In this document: positions 35,950 to 44,731 of the stretch, piece by piece
How the letters are laid out: every line of letters starts with the position of its first letter
Numbering within the stretch: the stretch's first letter is position 1
Assembly (NCBI RefSeq): GCF_007748195.1
Contig: NZ_CP037920.1
Coordinates: forward strand, 124,001 to 188,000
Direction of reading: 5' to 3'
Source: Gimesia aquarii
GTDB lineage: Bacteria > Planctomycetota > Planctomycetia > Planctomycetales > Planctomycetaceae
Length of the DNA stretch: 64,000 nt
Notes under the pieces: model-generated
The model's database searches: none
What the model was told of the DNA's origin: nothing
What the model saw: only the letters and a program-made list of their open reading frames with translations
Made by a program: the position numbers and the translations under genes

Positions 35950-36015
35950 CGGAATTTTAACTCAAGTGCTATCAAAACAAACTCGTCATTAAAATAAGTA
36001 TTTAGGAGCGATTAG

Positions 36016-36888
36016 ATGTCGTTTGTCGGCAAAATACTGGTCGTCGTTCAAGTTATTCTCAGTGTCTGTTTCATGGGCTTTGCAGGGGCTGTCTATACAG
36101 CCCAAAATAATTGGCGCGCAGAGAGTAAAAAACTTGAAGGTAATTTAAAAAACGTACAGACAAGTATGGCTGAATTAGAATCTGAGTACAGTAATTATAA
36201 AACTGAAACGACTCAGAAAGTAAATGATGCTCTTAGTGAAGCACAAAAAGCTAAGGCTGCGAATAAGCTCCTAGAGCAACAGAGTAAGTCTTACCAAAAT
36301 CAGTTAGAAACAGTACGTGCTGAACGAGATACTTCGGTGGCACAGGCAGAAACGACTGGTGAGGAAGCAAAGTTTCGACGTCAGGAATCAGGCAGACAAC
36401 GAGTTGTCAATAAGACACTTCACAATACCGTCAACGACCTGCGAGCAAAGATCAAAAATTTAGAAGATACAATTTTTACTCAATCGATTCGAGAAAAGAA
36501 TTTGGTCGCTAAGCAAAATAAGCTGCTGAATGAACTCAAATACTTAAATAAAATAGTTTCTAATCTTGGAGTCGACCCTAAGGATCCGGCGATTGCTGGT
36601 ATGCAATCACCTCCACCTGCTGTGGAAGGTTTGATTCTCAATACCAAAAAGGATAAACGAAATGGAACTAAGTTTGTCGAAGTTTCATTAGGAAGTGATG
36701 ATGGTCTCAGCAAAGGGCATCAATTGTTCGTTTATCGTTTTGGTACTGAGGCCAATGGAAATCGTCCTAAATATCTTGGTAAGATTGAACTTGTATATGT
36801 AGATCCTGATAAAGCTGTCGGGACTGTTATTGACGCTGCTAAGAATGGCGTAATTGAGAAAGGTGACCATGTCAACTCGAAGCTCTAA
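36016..36888 (+). CDS. Membrane-anchored coiled-coil protein, paralogue B
   Basis: 290 aa. A signal anchor (about 5-26, KILVVVQVILSVCFMGFAGA), a coiled coil over about 35-190, then a C-terminal beta domain (about 200-290: VEGLILNTKKDKRNGTKFVE, GKIELVYVDPDKAVGTVID) that the first paralogue lacks. That end resembles a small OB/barrel-like envelope domain. AGGAG precedes ATG 36016. The last 20 bp overlap the start of a 54-aa membrane protein, so all three are likely one operon ended by the terminator at 37059-37092. Confidence 0.86.
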   Translation: MSFVGKILVVVQVILSVCFMGFAGAVYTAQNNWRAESKKLEGNLKNVQTSMAELESEYSNYKTETTQKVNDALSEAQKAKAANKLLEQQSKSYQNQLETVRAERDTSVAQAETTGEEAKFRRQESGRQRVVNKTLHNTVNDLRAKIKNLEDTIFTQSIREKNLVAKQNKLLNELKYLNKIVSNLGVDPKDPAIAGMQSPPPAVEGLILNTKKDKRNGTKFVEVSLGSDDGLSKGHQLFVYRFGTEANGNRPKYLGKIELVYVDPDKAVGTVIDAAKNGVIEKGDHVNSKL

Positions 36889-37033
36889 ATCAAAAGGAAA
36901 AGCTGCCTCAGGTGAGTCGGGGGGGCCCAATATCTACGTAGGACTGCTTTTTGTTTCATTGGCTGCCTTGTTATTTGGGATCTTGTTTCTTGTAATGGAA
37001 TTAAGCAGCTATAATTGGGAGTTAGGCGGCTAA
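36869..37033 (+). CDS. 54-aa single-pass membrane protein, third gene of the coiled-coil operon
   Basis: ATG 36869 lies inside the end of the previous gene and the frame runs to TAA 37031-37033. The N-terminus is basic and Ser/Gly-rich (STRSSKSKGKAASGES), followed by one strong transmembrane helix (about 21-44, NIYVGLLFVSLAALLFGILF) and a short acidic tail. The overlap indicates translational coupling, and a strong terminator follows immediately. A real small gene is well supported; it may anchor the coiled-coil pair. Confidence 0.78.
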   Translation: MSTRSSKSKGKAASGESGGPNIYVGLLFVSLAALLFGILFLVMELSSYNWELGG

Positions 37034-37058
37034 AATTATTCAAAAAATCGACGATAAA

Positions 37059-37092
37059 AAGCACTGTGCCTAGTAAGGCACAGTGCTTTTTT
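37059..37092 (+). terminator. Rho-independent terminator of the coiled-coil operon
   Basis: Perfect 10-bp stem GCACTGTGCC (37061-37070) with GGCACAGTGC (37077-37086), 6-nt loop, and six Ts at 37087-37092. It sits 26 bp after the small membrane protein stop. Confidence 0.93.
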
Positions 37093-37159
37093 AGTGTGAT
37101 TCAATATTATTAATAGAATCATTATTTAATTCCAATGATTGGCATTTGAGAGGTGATAT

Positions 37160-37540
37160 TTACGCTTCAGTTTCAATTTCAAATCCCGCGGCTTTCCAGC
37201 CGCTAAATCCTCCATCCATAGAAATGACTTGTGTATAGCCCATTTTCTGCAGATTGTCTGCCGCCAGAGCAGAACGAAAACCACCTCCACAGTAGAGTAT
37301 CAAAAGTGAGGATGTGTCTGGTATCATCTGTTCTACATCTCGTTCAATGATTCCTTTACCAAGATGTTTGGCATTTGGTATTCTTCCTGCACTAAACTCA
37401 TGATCCTCTCTTACGTCGATGAGATGAAACGCTTCACCTTGTTCTCCACGCCTTTTTACATCATGAACTGTGCATTCAAGAATGCGTGATTTTGCATCCG
37501 CAACGATGTCCAGAAAACGTTTAGAATGATCTTTAGCCAT
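37160..37540 (-). CDS. Rhodanese-domain sulfurtransferase
   Basis: 126 aa, a single rhodanese domain. IDVREDHEFSAGRIPNAKHL at 41-60 is the substrate-side motif, and the catalytic cysteine is C84 in LYCGGGFRSA, heading an active-site loop. The C-terminus GGFSGWKAAG is typical. It handles persulfide or sulfur transfer in the cytosol. Convergent with the coiled-coil operon. The upstream hydrolase is co-directional but ~130 bp away. Confidence 0.93.
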   Translation of the reverse strand: MAKDHSKRFLDIVADAKSRILECTVHDVKRRGEQGEAFHLIDVREDHEFSAGRIPNAKHLGKGIIERDVEQMIPDTSSLLILYCGGGFRSALAADNLQKMGYTQVISMDGGFSGWKAAGFEIETEA

Positions 37541-37671
37541 CTCATGCCTCTAAATTTAGGGAGTAGTTATATTATTTTGAGCATAAGAGTCTTAGTAAAG
37601 ACTCAAATTTATTATGTCATATCTCTGTTTAAAAAGCTGGTGAAAAATTGATTCACTCAAAGACTTGCATA

Positions 37672-38478
37672 TTAACAGGAATTTAAAAAATCTTCTATTC
37701 CCTGATTCACAGCGCAAGGTGCTTCCATCGGTGCCATATGACCCGCATTAGGTATTTCAAGATATGTTGCAAATGGTATTTGAGCATACATTGATTTCAT
37801 AACGTCTGGTGGCGTTAATTGGTCTTCACTTCCGACGATGACTAAAGTAGGAACTTGTATCTCGGACATCATATGAGTGTAATCTTTTCGTTCTGCCATT
37901 CCACGTTGGCTGGCAGCAATTCCTTCACGGTCCGTCGATTCAATCGTCTCAATAAGACTTTTGGCTATCTCAGGTTGATCACGTTGAGAAGACTCGCTAA
38001 TTAGATTTGGAACCATAGACGATGCAATTGATTTTGATCCGTGTTTCAGCACAAGGTCAACCATTTTTAATCGATTGTTGATGCCTTCCTCTGAGTCCGA
38101 ACCCGGACGTGTATCACAAAGAATGAATGCACGTAAACGCTGCGGGAATTTTTTCCAAAATTCCCAGGCGATATACCCTCCCATGGAAAGACCACAAAAA
38201 ATGATTGGCTCTGCAAAGTTCAGCTGATTCAGTAAAGTATTCAAGTCCTCAGCATGTTGTTCCATTGTGACAGTTCCATAAGTCACTTCGGAATGTCCAA
38301 AACCACGTAAGTCAGGAGCGAGTACTGTGAAGTCCTTTTTAAAATATTCTGTTTGTGCCTGCCACATTTTGTGATCTAATGGAAATCCATGAACAAAGAG
38401 CAGCGGGGGGCCTGCCCCCTCCTTGAGTACATTCATTTTGATCGTATTGACATTTATCTCAACGAACTGGTGACGCAT
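37672..38478 (-). CDS. Alpha/beta hydrolase
   Basis: 268 aa. LLFVHGFPLDHKMW is the oxyanion strand, nucleophile Ser in FCGLSMGGYIAWEF (GLSMGG), acid Asp in VIVGSEDQLTP, catalytic His in IPNAGHMAPME. This resembles 3-oxoadipate enol-lactonase and haloperoxidase-like members, but the substrate cannot be assigned. No signal peptide, so cytosolic. It precedes the rhodanese gene. Confidence 0.92.
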   Translation of the reverse strand: MRHQFVEINVNTIKMNVLKEGAGPPLLFVHGFPLDHKMWQAQTEYFKKDFTVLAPDLRGFGHSEVTYGTVTMEQHAEDLNTLLNQLNFAEPIIFCGLSMGGYIAWEFWKKFPQRLRAFILCDTRPGSDSEEGINNRLKMVDLVLKHGSKSIASSMVPNLISESSQRDQPEIAKSLIETIESTDREGIAASQRGMAERKDYTHMMSEIQVPTLVIVGSEDQLTPPDVMKSMYAQIPFATYLEIPNAGHMAPMEAPCAVNQGIEDFLNSC

Positions 38479-38562
38479 TCGTCTATCCTTTTGTATGCAT
38501 CGAGAAAAAATTGATTTGTAATAATCAACAAAGAACGAAGATAAGCTTTTTGAATTAACTGC

Positions 38563-39126
38563 TTATTGAACCTGAGTCAAAGCACGGGTGATACCCTGTT
38601 CTAAGGATTCTTTAGGCTCAGAATCAACATTCCATACGATTTTCCCATCAGGTCCGATCACCCATACTTGCGGAATAAAATCTGCATTGAAAGCAATGAG
38701 CGTATCGAGAGCTCCGTATCCGTTTGACCAAGTAATCCCGGTTTCTTCGAGCCACTGTTGAATTGCAGGGAGCATTTCTTCACCTTCAGCAGTGAGCCCA
38801 ATGAAGACGACATCCTGGTCTTTGAATTTTTGGTACGTTTCGACGATGTGAGGCGCTTGTAGTCGACAAGGTAAACACCAGGTTGCCCAGGCATCTACGA
38901 CGATGACTTTGCCTTTCAGATTGCCTTTTTGATAAGGGTCGCCGTTTACCCAGCCTGCGGCTTGAATGGGAGGAGCGGTTTTTCCTACCTTTAATTCCGC
39001 ACGGTTACTCGTTGCTTGAGGTGTACCTAGTATTTTGAAACCAAACCAAGCAGAAAATAAAATTGTTCCAGCAACGACAAGTGCAAGAGCCAGTAAGAAA
39101 TCTTTTTTAACACTTTGATTGGCCAT
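38563..39126 (-). CDS. TlpA-like membrane-anchored thioredoxin
   Basis: 187 aa. An N-terminal signal anchor (about 9-29, DFLLALALVVAGTILFSAWF) is followed by a thioredoxin fold with the redox site WCLPCR in VVDAWATWCLPCRLQAPHIV and the cis-Pro loop IPQVWVIGPDGKIVW. The peroxiredoxin/TlpA group usually reduces exported cysteines or apo-cytochromes. It lies 84 bp upstream of the hydrolase and 42 bp downstream of the M32 peptidase, on the same strand, so all may share a transcript. Confidence 0.92.
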   Translation of the reverse strand: MANQSVKKDFLLALALVVAGTILFSAWFGFKILGTPQATSNRAELKVGKTAPPIQAAGWVNGDPYQKGNLKGKVIVVDAWATWCLPCRLQAPHIVETYQKFKDQDVVFIGLTAEGEEMLPAIQQWLEETGITWSNGYGALDTLIAFNADFIPQVWVIGPDGKIVWNVDSEPKESLEQGITRALTQVQ

Positions 39127-39168
39127 AATAGCACTTTCTGCAAATATGATTCGTTTCTGAATTAGATA

Positions 39169-40683
39169 TTATAAATTGTAGAGTTCACTGTATTTGCTTT
39201 GTAATTGACTAATTAAGGGCTTATGAGAGAGTGATTCACCTGCAACGACTTCAACTAAGCGATTTGCCCGATACAGTTTGCCTCGTCGATGAATATTTTC
39301 GTTTAGCCAATCTTTTAAAGGTGAAAAGGAACCTTTTCTAATGAGCTGAGTGATGTCCCCCAGCTCTTTTTCTGCCGCGTTGAAAAAATGAGCGGCGTAC
39401 ATGTTGCCCAAAGCGTAAGTAGGGAAATAACCAATCAATCCAGCACTCCAATGAACATCTTGTAGACACCCGTTTGAGGAACTATCAGGAGTGATTCCAA
39501 AATATTCTGTGAATTTCTCATTCCAGACAGCCTCCAGATCGACTGGTTTGAGGTCACCTGAAATTAATGACTTTTCTAACTCAAAGCGTAACATAATATG
39601 CAAATTATAGGTCACTTCATCTGCTTCTACGCGAATAAATGAAGGGCGGACATCGTTAATAGCTCGATAAAAATCTTCTTGATCAATGTCCGAAAGTGCT
39701 TCTGAAAATAGATTCTGGGCGGGTTTATAAAAATAGTCCCAGAATGCACGACTTCGCCCGATAAGATTTTCCCACATTCTTGATTGTGATTCATGAATAC
39801 CAAGCGATGTTGAACTGCCCACCGGAGTTCCAAAATGCTCCTGGCAAAGCCCTTGCTCATAAATTCCATGTCCTGCTTCGTGAAGAGTTCCAAAGAAAGC
39901 TCCGGGGAAATGGTATTCGTCATAACGTGTTGTTAATCGACAATCCCCTGGTCCGAAACCGCTACAGAAAGGATGAGCCGCAATATCGAGCCGGCCAGCA
40001 TTGAAATTAAAGCCAATTGCTTTGGCTGCTGAAATGCTAAATTCACGTTGCTTCTCAACGGGATACTTTCTCGTCAGGATTGAGATATCAGGGGTAATTC
40101 CAGAATCTTTGATCGCCGAAACCAAAGAAACCAATTCATTGCGTAAAGGAATAAAAGCCTGCTCTATCATTTCAGAAGTGGCACCAGGTTCATAACCATC
40201 AAGAAGAGCGTCATAGGCGGTCGTCCCCTGATAGCCTATCGCGGATGCCTGTTCTCGTTTGAGGTCTATCATTTGCTCTAGCCAAGGCAAAAAATCCTGA
40301 AATCGATTTTTTTTGCGTGCTTCAACCCAAGCATGATGTGATAGAGTAGCTACTTTCGAAAGTTCTTCGACCAGCCGCCGTGGTAGCTTCGTGGCCCGGT
40401 CATATTCATGACGAGCTTCTCGAATGTTAGCGCTTTCCATGGACTCTTGATCAAAGATCGAATCTGCTTCCAACTTATGAAGCAGAGCCCCTATTTCGGG
40501 ATCTGTGGCCTGCTCATGAATTATACCAGCCAGCAACGCAAGCTGATCAGCTCGATGTGAAGTTCCATCAGGAGGTAGATAAGTTTGCTCGTCCCATTCC
40601 AAAACGGCGGAACTGGAAGCCAATAAAGCAGTCTGCTTTAGTCGTGTAACTAATTCATCGTATGCTTTGATTGAAGCATTCAT
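39169..40683 (-). CDS. M32-family carboxypeptidase (thermostable carboxypeptidase-like)
   Basis: 504 aa, normal family length. The zinc motif HEAGHGIYEQG carries both His ligands and the catalytic Glu; SLGIHESQSRMWENLIGRS supplies the next Glu ligand region. The N-terminal half is helical with LALLAGIIHEQATDPEIG. It removes C-terminal residues from peptides in the cytosol. ATG 40683 begins MNASIKAYDELV. Regulation not visible. Confidence 0.95.
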   Translation of the reverse strand: MNASIKAYDELVTRLKQTALLASSSAVLEWDEQTYLPPDGTSHRADQLALLAGIIHEQATDPEIGALLHKLEADSIFDQESMESANIREARHEYDRATKLPRRLVEELSKVATLSHHAWVEARKKNRFQDFLPWLEQMIDLKREQASAIGYQGTTAYDALLDGYEPGATSEMIEQAFIPLRNELVSLVSAIKDSGITPDISILTRKYPVEKQREFSISAAKAIGFNFNAGRLDIAAHPFCSGFGPGDCRLTTRYDEYHFPGAFFGTLHEAGHGIYEQGLCQEHFGTPVGSSTSLGIHESQSRMWENLIGRSRAFWDYFYKPAQNLFSEALSDIDQEDFYRAINDVRPSFIRVEADEVTYNLHIMLRFELEKSLISGDLKPVDLEAVWNEKFTEYFGITPDSSSNGCLQDVHWSAGLIGYFPTYALGNMYAAHFFNAAEKELGDITQLIRKGSFSPLKDWLNENIHRRGKLYRANRLVEVVAGESLSHKPLISQLQSKYSELYNL

Positions 40684-40856
40684 TGGTTGGTTCTTTCTTA
40701 GGGAAATGACTGATTAAAACAGTCATCGTTTTCAGTGTGATATTTTGATTATTGTGAAATGCAAACTATATCACAGTGTGATGTACAGGATGTGAAAAAA
40801 TAAATCAATTTGATCAGCGAATGCAACAATTTTTGATTCTATTGTTTCTGCTTTGT

Positions 40857-43091
40857 TTAATCTTCATATCGGCCTCCCATTTGATAGAGAGGTAAAAAAC
40901 GATAATAGACTTCAAGGCAGAGGGTGCTTAACGTCGTTGAGTAGAGTCGCCCTCCATATAGTCCCCACGGTGGTCTTGGATCCCAACTTCCTGCATTTTC
41001 TCCATGTGTAATTTGTTCAGAAATTAGTAATTCACGCAAATCTTCGTTCCATTCTCTCCAGGGAGTACCACCGTACTGATACATTGCTAATGTGCCATAG
41101 TACCAATAATAGAGATTGTATTCTGAACGGCGTGGAGGACGCTCTGCGATAAACTGGATGGCTTCCTTACAGGATGGATTATCTCTTCTGATTCCCAGCA
41201 TCTGTTTACAAAATAATGATTCCGCGGTCATAGCTGGTGTTGGTGGCGTCGGAGGCTCAACCATCCTGTATGTTGCAAGACCATTGTTTTTACCCAAACT
41301 TCGATCTTTCAAAAACTTAACCATTAGTTGCTTCGTATTTGCTGGAATTGGAATGCCTGCAATTTCTGCACTTTTGAGAGCCATTAATTGCCATCCGAAC
41401 ATGCTCATGTCACTTTTCTGACCTTTTACGTACCGCCAACCACCGTCATAGGGATTCTGGTTTTCTACGATATACGAAATAGCCCGCGCAATCGCCTCAC
41501 GCAACTTTGGGTTTAATTTGGGATTGTTTTGTAAACCATACGCTTCGGCTAAAGAATAGGTTGCCATCGCGTGTGAGTACATACGGGCATAGTGAGTTGC
41601 TTCACCTCCAAGGAATCCGTCGGGCCTTTGATGATCTATCATCCACTGGATGGCGCGATTGATATTATCGGAATATTGTCCTTCTTCCTGGGTATAACCT
41701 GCGCCTAGAAATGCCAGAATTGCTAAAGAGGTCAATCCAGCATCGGCTTGAGCACCCGCATTCCGTCGGTCGATTCCCTGTTCATCAATTCTCACTTTTC
41801 CTGCACCAAACCGATCTGCATCCCAAAAACCGGCTTGATCCTGATGAGTTGCCAACCATTTCAAGCTGGCTTCAACAGCTCTCTCAGATTCTTGTGTACC
41901 TCCAAACCGCTGAGCGATCTCTTTACGCTTGGAGAGGTTTCTTAGTCGATATGTCGCTGGAATATTTGCTTTCGTTCGATTTGAGACTGCGTCGAAGTTT
42001 GGGCGAAATGCATCAGGCTGAGGCCCTTGCCTACTCATTGAGAGTGGAAGACGGCTTCGCTCAGCCAGTAAACGCTCTGAATTCGGATTTGCTTTTCCTG
42101 ATGGAGTTTGCGGCGCAGAACGCTGAATTACGCCCTCAGACGCAGACCGCATTGTTTTAGTTTTCCTCCTCGTAAAACGTGGTTTGGTTGGTGCCACATT
42201 CGAATTACTTGATGTTGAGCTCCCTGACTCAACCCCGGTTGTATTCAACTTCAAATTGGAAGGAGCAGGGCCTGTTCTTTTTCGGAGCATACTACCTTGG
42301 GTTCTACGTTCCAATGTAGACTTGGGATCAGATTGTGCATTGAGTGCAAGAGTTTTCTGTTCGTTTTTAAATGTAGGTTGTATTCGATCAACGGTGCCAA
42401 GGGCCGATTGTCGTTCAACATTCTGATTTTTTTGGCCTGTACGTACCATTTTGCTTCGAATTGTTGACGTTGAAGGAACAGAAACCTCAGCACGTGATTC
42501 AGCTGTAATGTCTGTAATTTCGAGTGGGGCCTGAGATTGAATTCGTTTTTGGCTTATACTTTCGGCTTTAACTTTCGAAGGGGTAATGGGTAGCTCAGTT
42601 TTAGAAACGACATCGGGAATTGGTGACTCAGAGATTTCCTGAGGACGTTTTTTTTCAGGCGGAGCCATTAAAGGAGTGAATTCTGGTCTTGTTAGATCGA
42701 TTCGTGACAGTTCCTGTTTTTTAGGATTGGTAATCTTCTCCCAGACCGGTGTGTTTCCAGTTTGTTTACTTTCTGTGGTTTCTGTACTCTCTGCCAGAAT
42801 TTGTTTAATTTCAATTTCCTCTTGTTCTGGTTGAGTTTCTGCCAAAGATTTTGGTGCATAATCAGGCCATAATGTTACAACGCCCAAAGATAATGACAGA
42901 TGAACAATAATTGAAAAGAGTAGCGCTTTTGACGATGCATTTTTGTCTCCCCATCGTGTTACCAGCATGGATAATAAATGAATCGAGGCGAAGATTGCCG
43001 CCAAAATTAAGACGCCCCAAAGAACCTGGTCAAAAGAAACGTTTCGACCAGCTAGAATTTTCTCTATTAGGTTGTCGATTCGATTATTCAT
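40857..43091 (-). CDS. Membrane-anchored terpenoid-toroid (SQHC-like) protein
   Basis: 744 aa. Two transmembrane helices at about 22-47 and 54-76, then a long Ser/Thr/Pro/Gln-rich linker (about 85-400) with no fold, then a C-terminal alpha/alpha-barrel domain of repeated helix pairs: ASLKWLATHQDQAGFWDAD, AGLTSLAILAFLGAGYTQ, AIQWMIDHQRPDGFLGG, AISYIVENQNPYDGGW. Such repeats occur in squalene/hopene cyclase and prenyltransferase beta subunits, but the DxDD cyclase motif was not seen, so this is probably binding rather than catalysis. The stop of exbD lies 8 bp before its ATG: the two form one operon. Confidence 0.87.
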   Translation of the reverse strand: MNNRIDNLIEKILAGRNVSFDQVLWGVLILAAIFASIHLLSMLVTRWGDKNASSKALLFSIIVHLSLSLGVVTLWPDYAPKSLAETQPEQEEIEIKQILAESTETTESKQTGNTPVWEKITNPKKQELSRIDLTRPEFTPLMAPPEKKRPQEISESPIPDVVSKTELPITPSKVKAESISQKRIQSQAPLEITDITAESRAEVSVPSTSTIRSKMVRTGQKNQNVERQSALGTVDRIQPTFKNEQKTLALNAQSDPKSTLERRTQGSMLRKRTGPAPSNLKLNTTGVESGSSTSSNSNVAPTKPRFTRRKTKTMRSASEGVIQRSAPQTPSGKANPNSERLLAERSRLPLSMSRQGPQPDAFRPNFDAVSNRTKANIPATYRLRNLSKRKEIAQRFGGTQESERAVEASLKWLATHQDQAGFWDADRFGAGKVRIDEQGIDRRNAGAQADAGLTSLAILAFLGAGYTQEEGQYSDNINRAIQWMIDHQRPDGFLGGEATHYARMYSHAMATYSLAEAYGLQNNPKLNPKLREAIARAISYIVENQNPYDGGWRYVKGQKSDMSMFGWQLMALKSAEIAGIPIPANTKQLMVKFLKDRSLGKNNGLATYRMVEPPTPPTPAMTAESLFCKQMLGIRRDNPSCKEAIQFIAERPPRRSEYNLYYWYYGTLAMYQYGGTPWREWNEDLRELLISEQITHGENAGSWDPRPPWGLYGGRLYSTTLSTLCLEVYYRFLPLYQMGGRYED

Positions 43092-43099
43092 AGTACTAC

Positions 43100-43513
43100 T
43101 TACTCGTCACTCAAACGATTTGCCAAAGAGACAGAACGTATTTTTACACGGTGACAAATCTCTAGAATATTCATTACGTTCTGATAAGGTCCTGTTGCAT
43201 CACCTCTGATCACAACAGCTTGACCTGGAAAATTTTGTCTTGCTGTTTTTAAGGTAACTTCTAATTCCGAAAGAGTTTTATTTTCACCATTTACGGAAAC
43301 TTCTCCATCCTGTTGTACATTTACTACAATATCATCAGGCAGGTTCGTTAATGGTTTAGCATCAGTTACCGTTGGTAGTTTGATATCGTATTGACGTTCC
43401 ATTTCCGTAAATTGAGTTCCAACCATAAAAAAAATGATCAGTAAAAAAACAATATCAATCATGGGTGTTAAATCGAGCTTAGGCTCTTCAACAGTACCCG
43501 TTTTTAACGGCAT
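43100..43513 (-). CDS. ExbD/TolR-family protein
   Basis: 137 aa from ATG 43513; the start at 43549 would add 12 residues. LDLTPMIDIVFLLIIFFMVG is the single transmembrane helix with the family's conserved Asp in TPMIDIVFLL, followed by a periplasmic alpha/beta domain (VVNVQQDGEVSVNGENKTL, VVIRGDATGPYQNVMNIL). Such proteins harvest the proton motive force with a TolQ/ExbB partner. No ExbB/MotA gene is adjacent, so it must lie elsewhere. Confidence 0.9.
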   Translation of the reverse strand: MPLKTGTVEEPKLDLTPMIDIVFLLIIFFMVGTQFTEMERQYDIKLPTVTDAKPLTNLPDDIVVNVQQDGEVSVNGENKTLSELEVTLKTARQNFPGQAVVIRGDATGPYQNVMNILEICHRVKIRSVSLANRLSDE

Positions 43514-43798
43514 GCTTACACTCCTGAAATGTGCTATAGTAGTCCGCAAAAGTTCTTTTGTTCTTTTTATGTAACTTGACCGGGGCGTATACTGTATGCG
43601 AAGTTTTGTATGTGATTCAATAGGTGAATTTTATGCAGTAGACGACTGGTTTCGATGTATTATATCACTATTATAGCTAAGAGGCTGCCAACAAGAATCG
43701 TTCATTAGAACACAACGATATTAGAATATAACAATCATGTTGCTAATTTCTTATAAGGTTCAATCAATTAAAATAGACAAAAGTTGTTTAGGTTGTTG

Positions 43799-44731
43799 AT
43801 GTTAAGTAAAATGTATTACAGAATGTTTGGGAATTCCTCAGCGATAGATGTTTCATACTCAGATGCAGGTGCACATTCAGAAAGTGGCTTTCGAGAATTC
43901 TCAAAAAGGGCAATTCTGCTCATTAATTCAACAAGTTTTGATGCTCCTTTTGTGGGAGTAGTCTGGCTTTGGTGTTTTTCCTCTATATACTCAGTTGATA
44001 TCCACTTCCATCATTATTTGATCTTATTTAGTGTCACCTGGTTATCTTATTCTGGTGATCGCCTGCTAGACAGTCTTCGGATGCCTGCTGTTTATTGTAA
44101 ACTACCGCGACACCAATTTGCCACAACTCATTTTAAACCATTGATATGTATCTGGGCATTGATTGCTACTTTTTCAGTCCTGTTTTTATTTCATGCCTTG
44201 AGTCTCACTGAAATCGTGTGGGGCTTTTGTTTATTGGGGTTATTATCAATTTATTTCCTGGGTTGTTTTTGTTTTCCACGCCAAATAAGAGGGATAGTTC
44301 CTAGAGAATTTCTAGTGGGGTTGTTCTTTACCTCGGCCTGCCATTTTTTTGTACTACTTCAAATAGGTTACTGGAGTTTGAATTCAGTCTGGACTTTTTT
44401 TTGTTTTTTGGGTCTGTGTAGTTTGAACTGTCTTTCAATTTCTCGCTGGGAGTATTCAGCGGATGAACAAGTGGGAGAAGTCTCTTTTTTTACAAGAAAC
44501 CCAAGACAAATTCATCACTTTCAGTCTATTTTACTTTGGTTTGTTTGGTTCCAAGTCATTGTCTGTTGTTTTGTGGTATTAATGGGTCGAACTCCAGTAT
44601 TTGAGTTCTCGGTATTGTTGAGCGCATTTTTATTATTAATGCTTGACCGACGCTCACTAAGCACTCACATAAAACCTGTTTTGGCAGATTTTTCGATGCT
44701 CACACCGTGTATTTTTTTGAGTTTTTCGTGA
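43799..44731 (+). CDS. UbiA-like multi-pass membrane protein (divergent)
   Basis: From ATG 43799 (43811 and 43823 are also possible) about 310 aa with eight to nine hydrophobic helices. WLSYSGDRLLDSLR lies where UbiA-family prenyltransferases have the first Asp-rich Mg/polyprenyl-diphosphate motif, and SISRWEYSADEQVGE resembles the second Asp-rich region in degenerate form. The likely role is transfer of an isoprenoid chain, but the motifs are poor. It overlaps the next gene (TGATG), which encodes a SAM methyltransferase, as expected of a small quinone or terpenoid-tailoring unit. Confidence 0.6.
   Translation: MLSKMYYRMFGNSSAIDVSYSDAGAHSESGFREFSKRAILLINSTSFDAPFVGVVWLWCFSSIYSVDIHFHHYLILFSVTWLSYSGDRLLDSLRMPAVYCKLPRHQFATTHFKPLICIWALIATFSVLFLFHALSLTEIVWGFCLLGLLSIYFLGCFCFPRQIRGIVPREFLVGLFFTSACHFFVLLQIGYWSLNSVWTFFCFLGLCSLNCLSISRWEYSADEQVGEVSFFTRNPRQIHHFQSILLWFVWFQVIVCCFVVLMGRTPVFEFSVLLSAFLLLMLDRRSLSTHIKPVLADFSMLTPCIFLSFS

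Noticed and set aside
41711-42426. Long plus-strand frames opposite the toroid protein gene
   Set aside because: They mirror the low-complexity linker of the minus-strand gene and have no start signals or family features.
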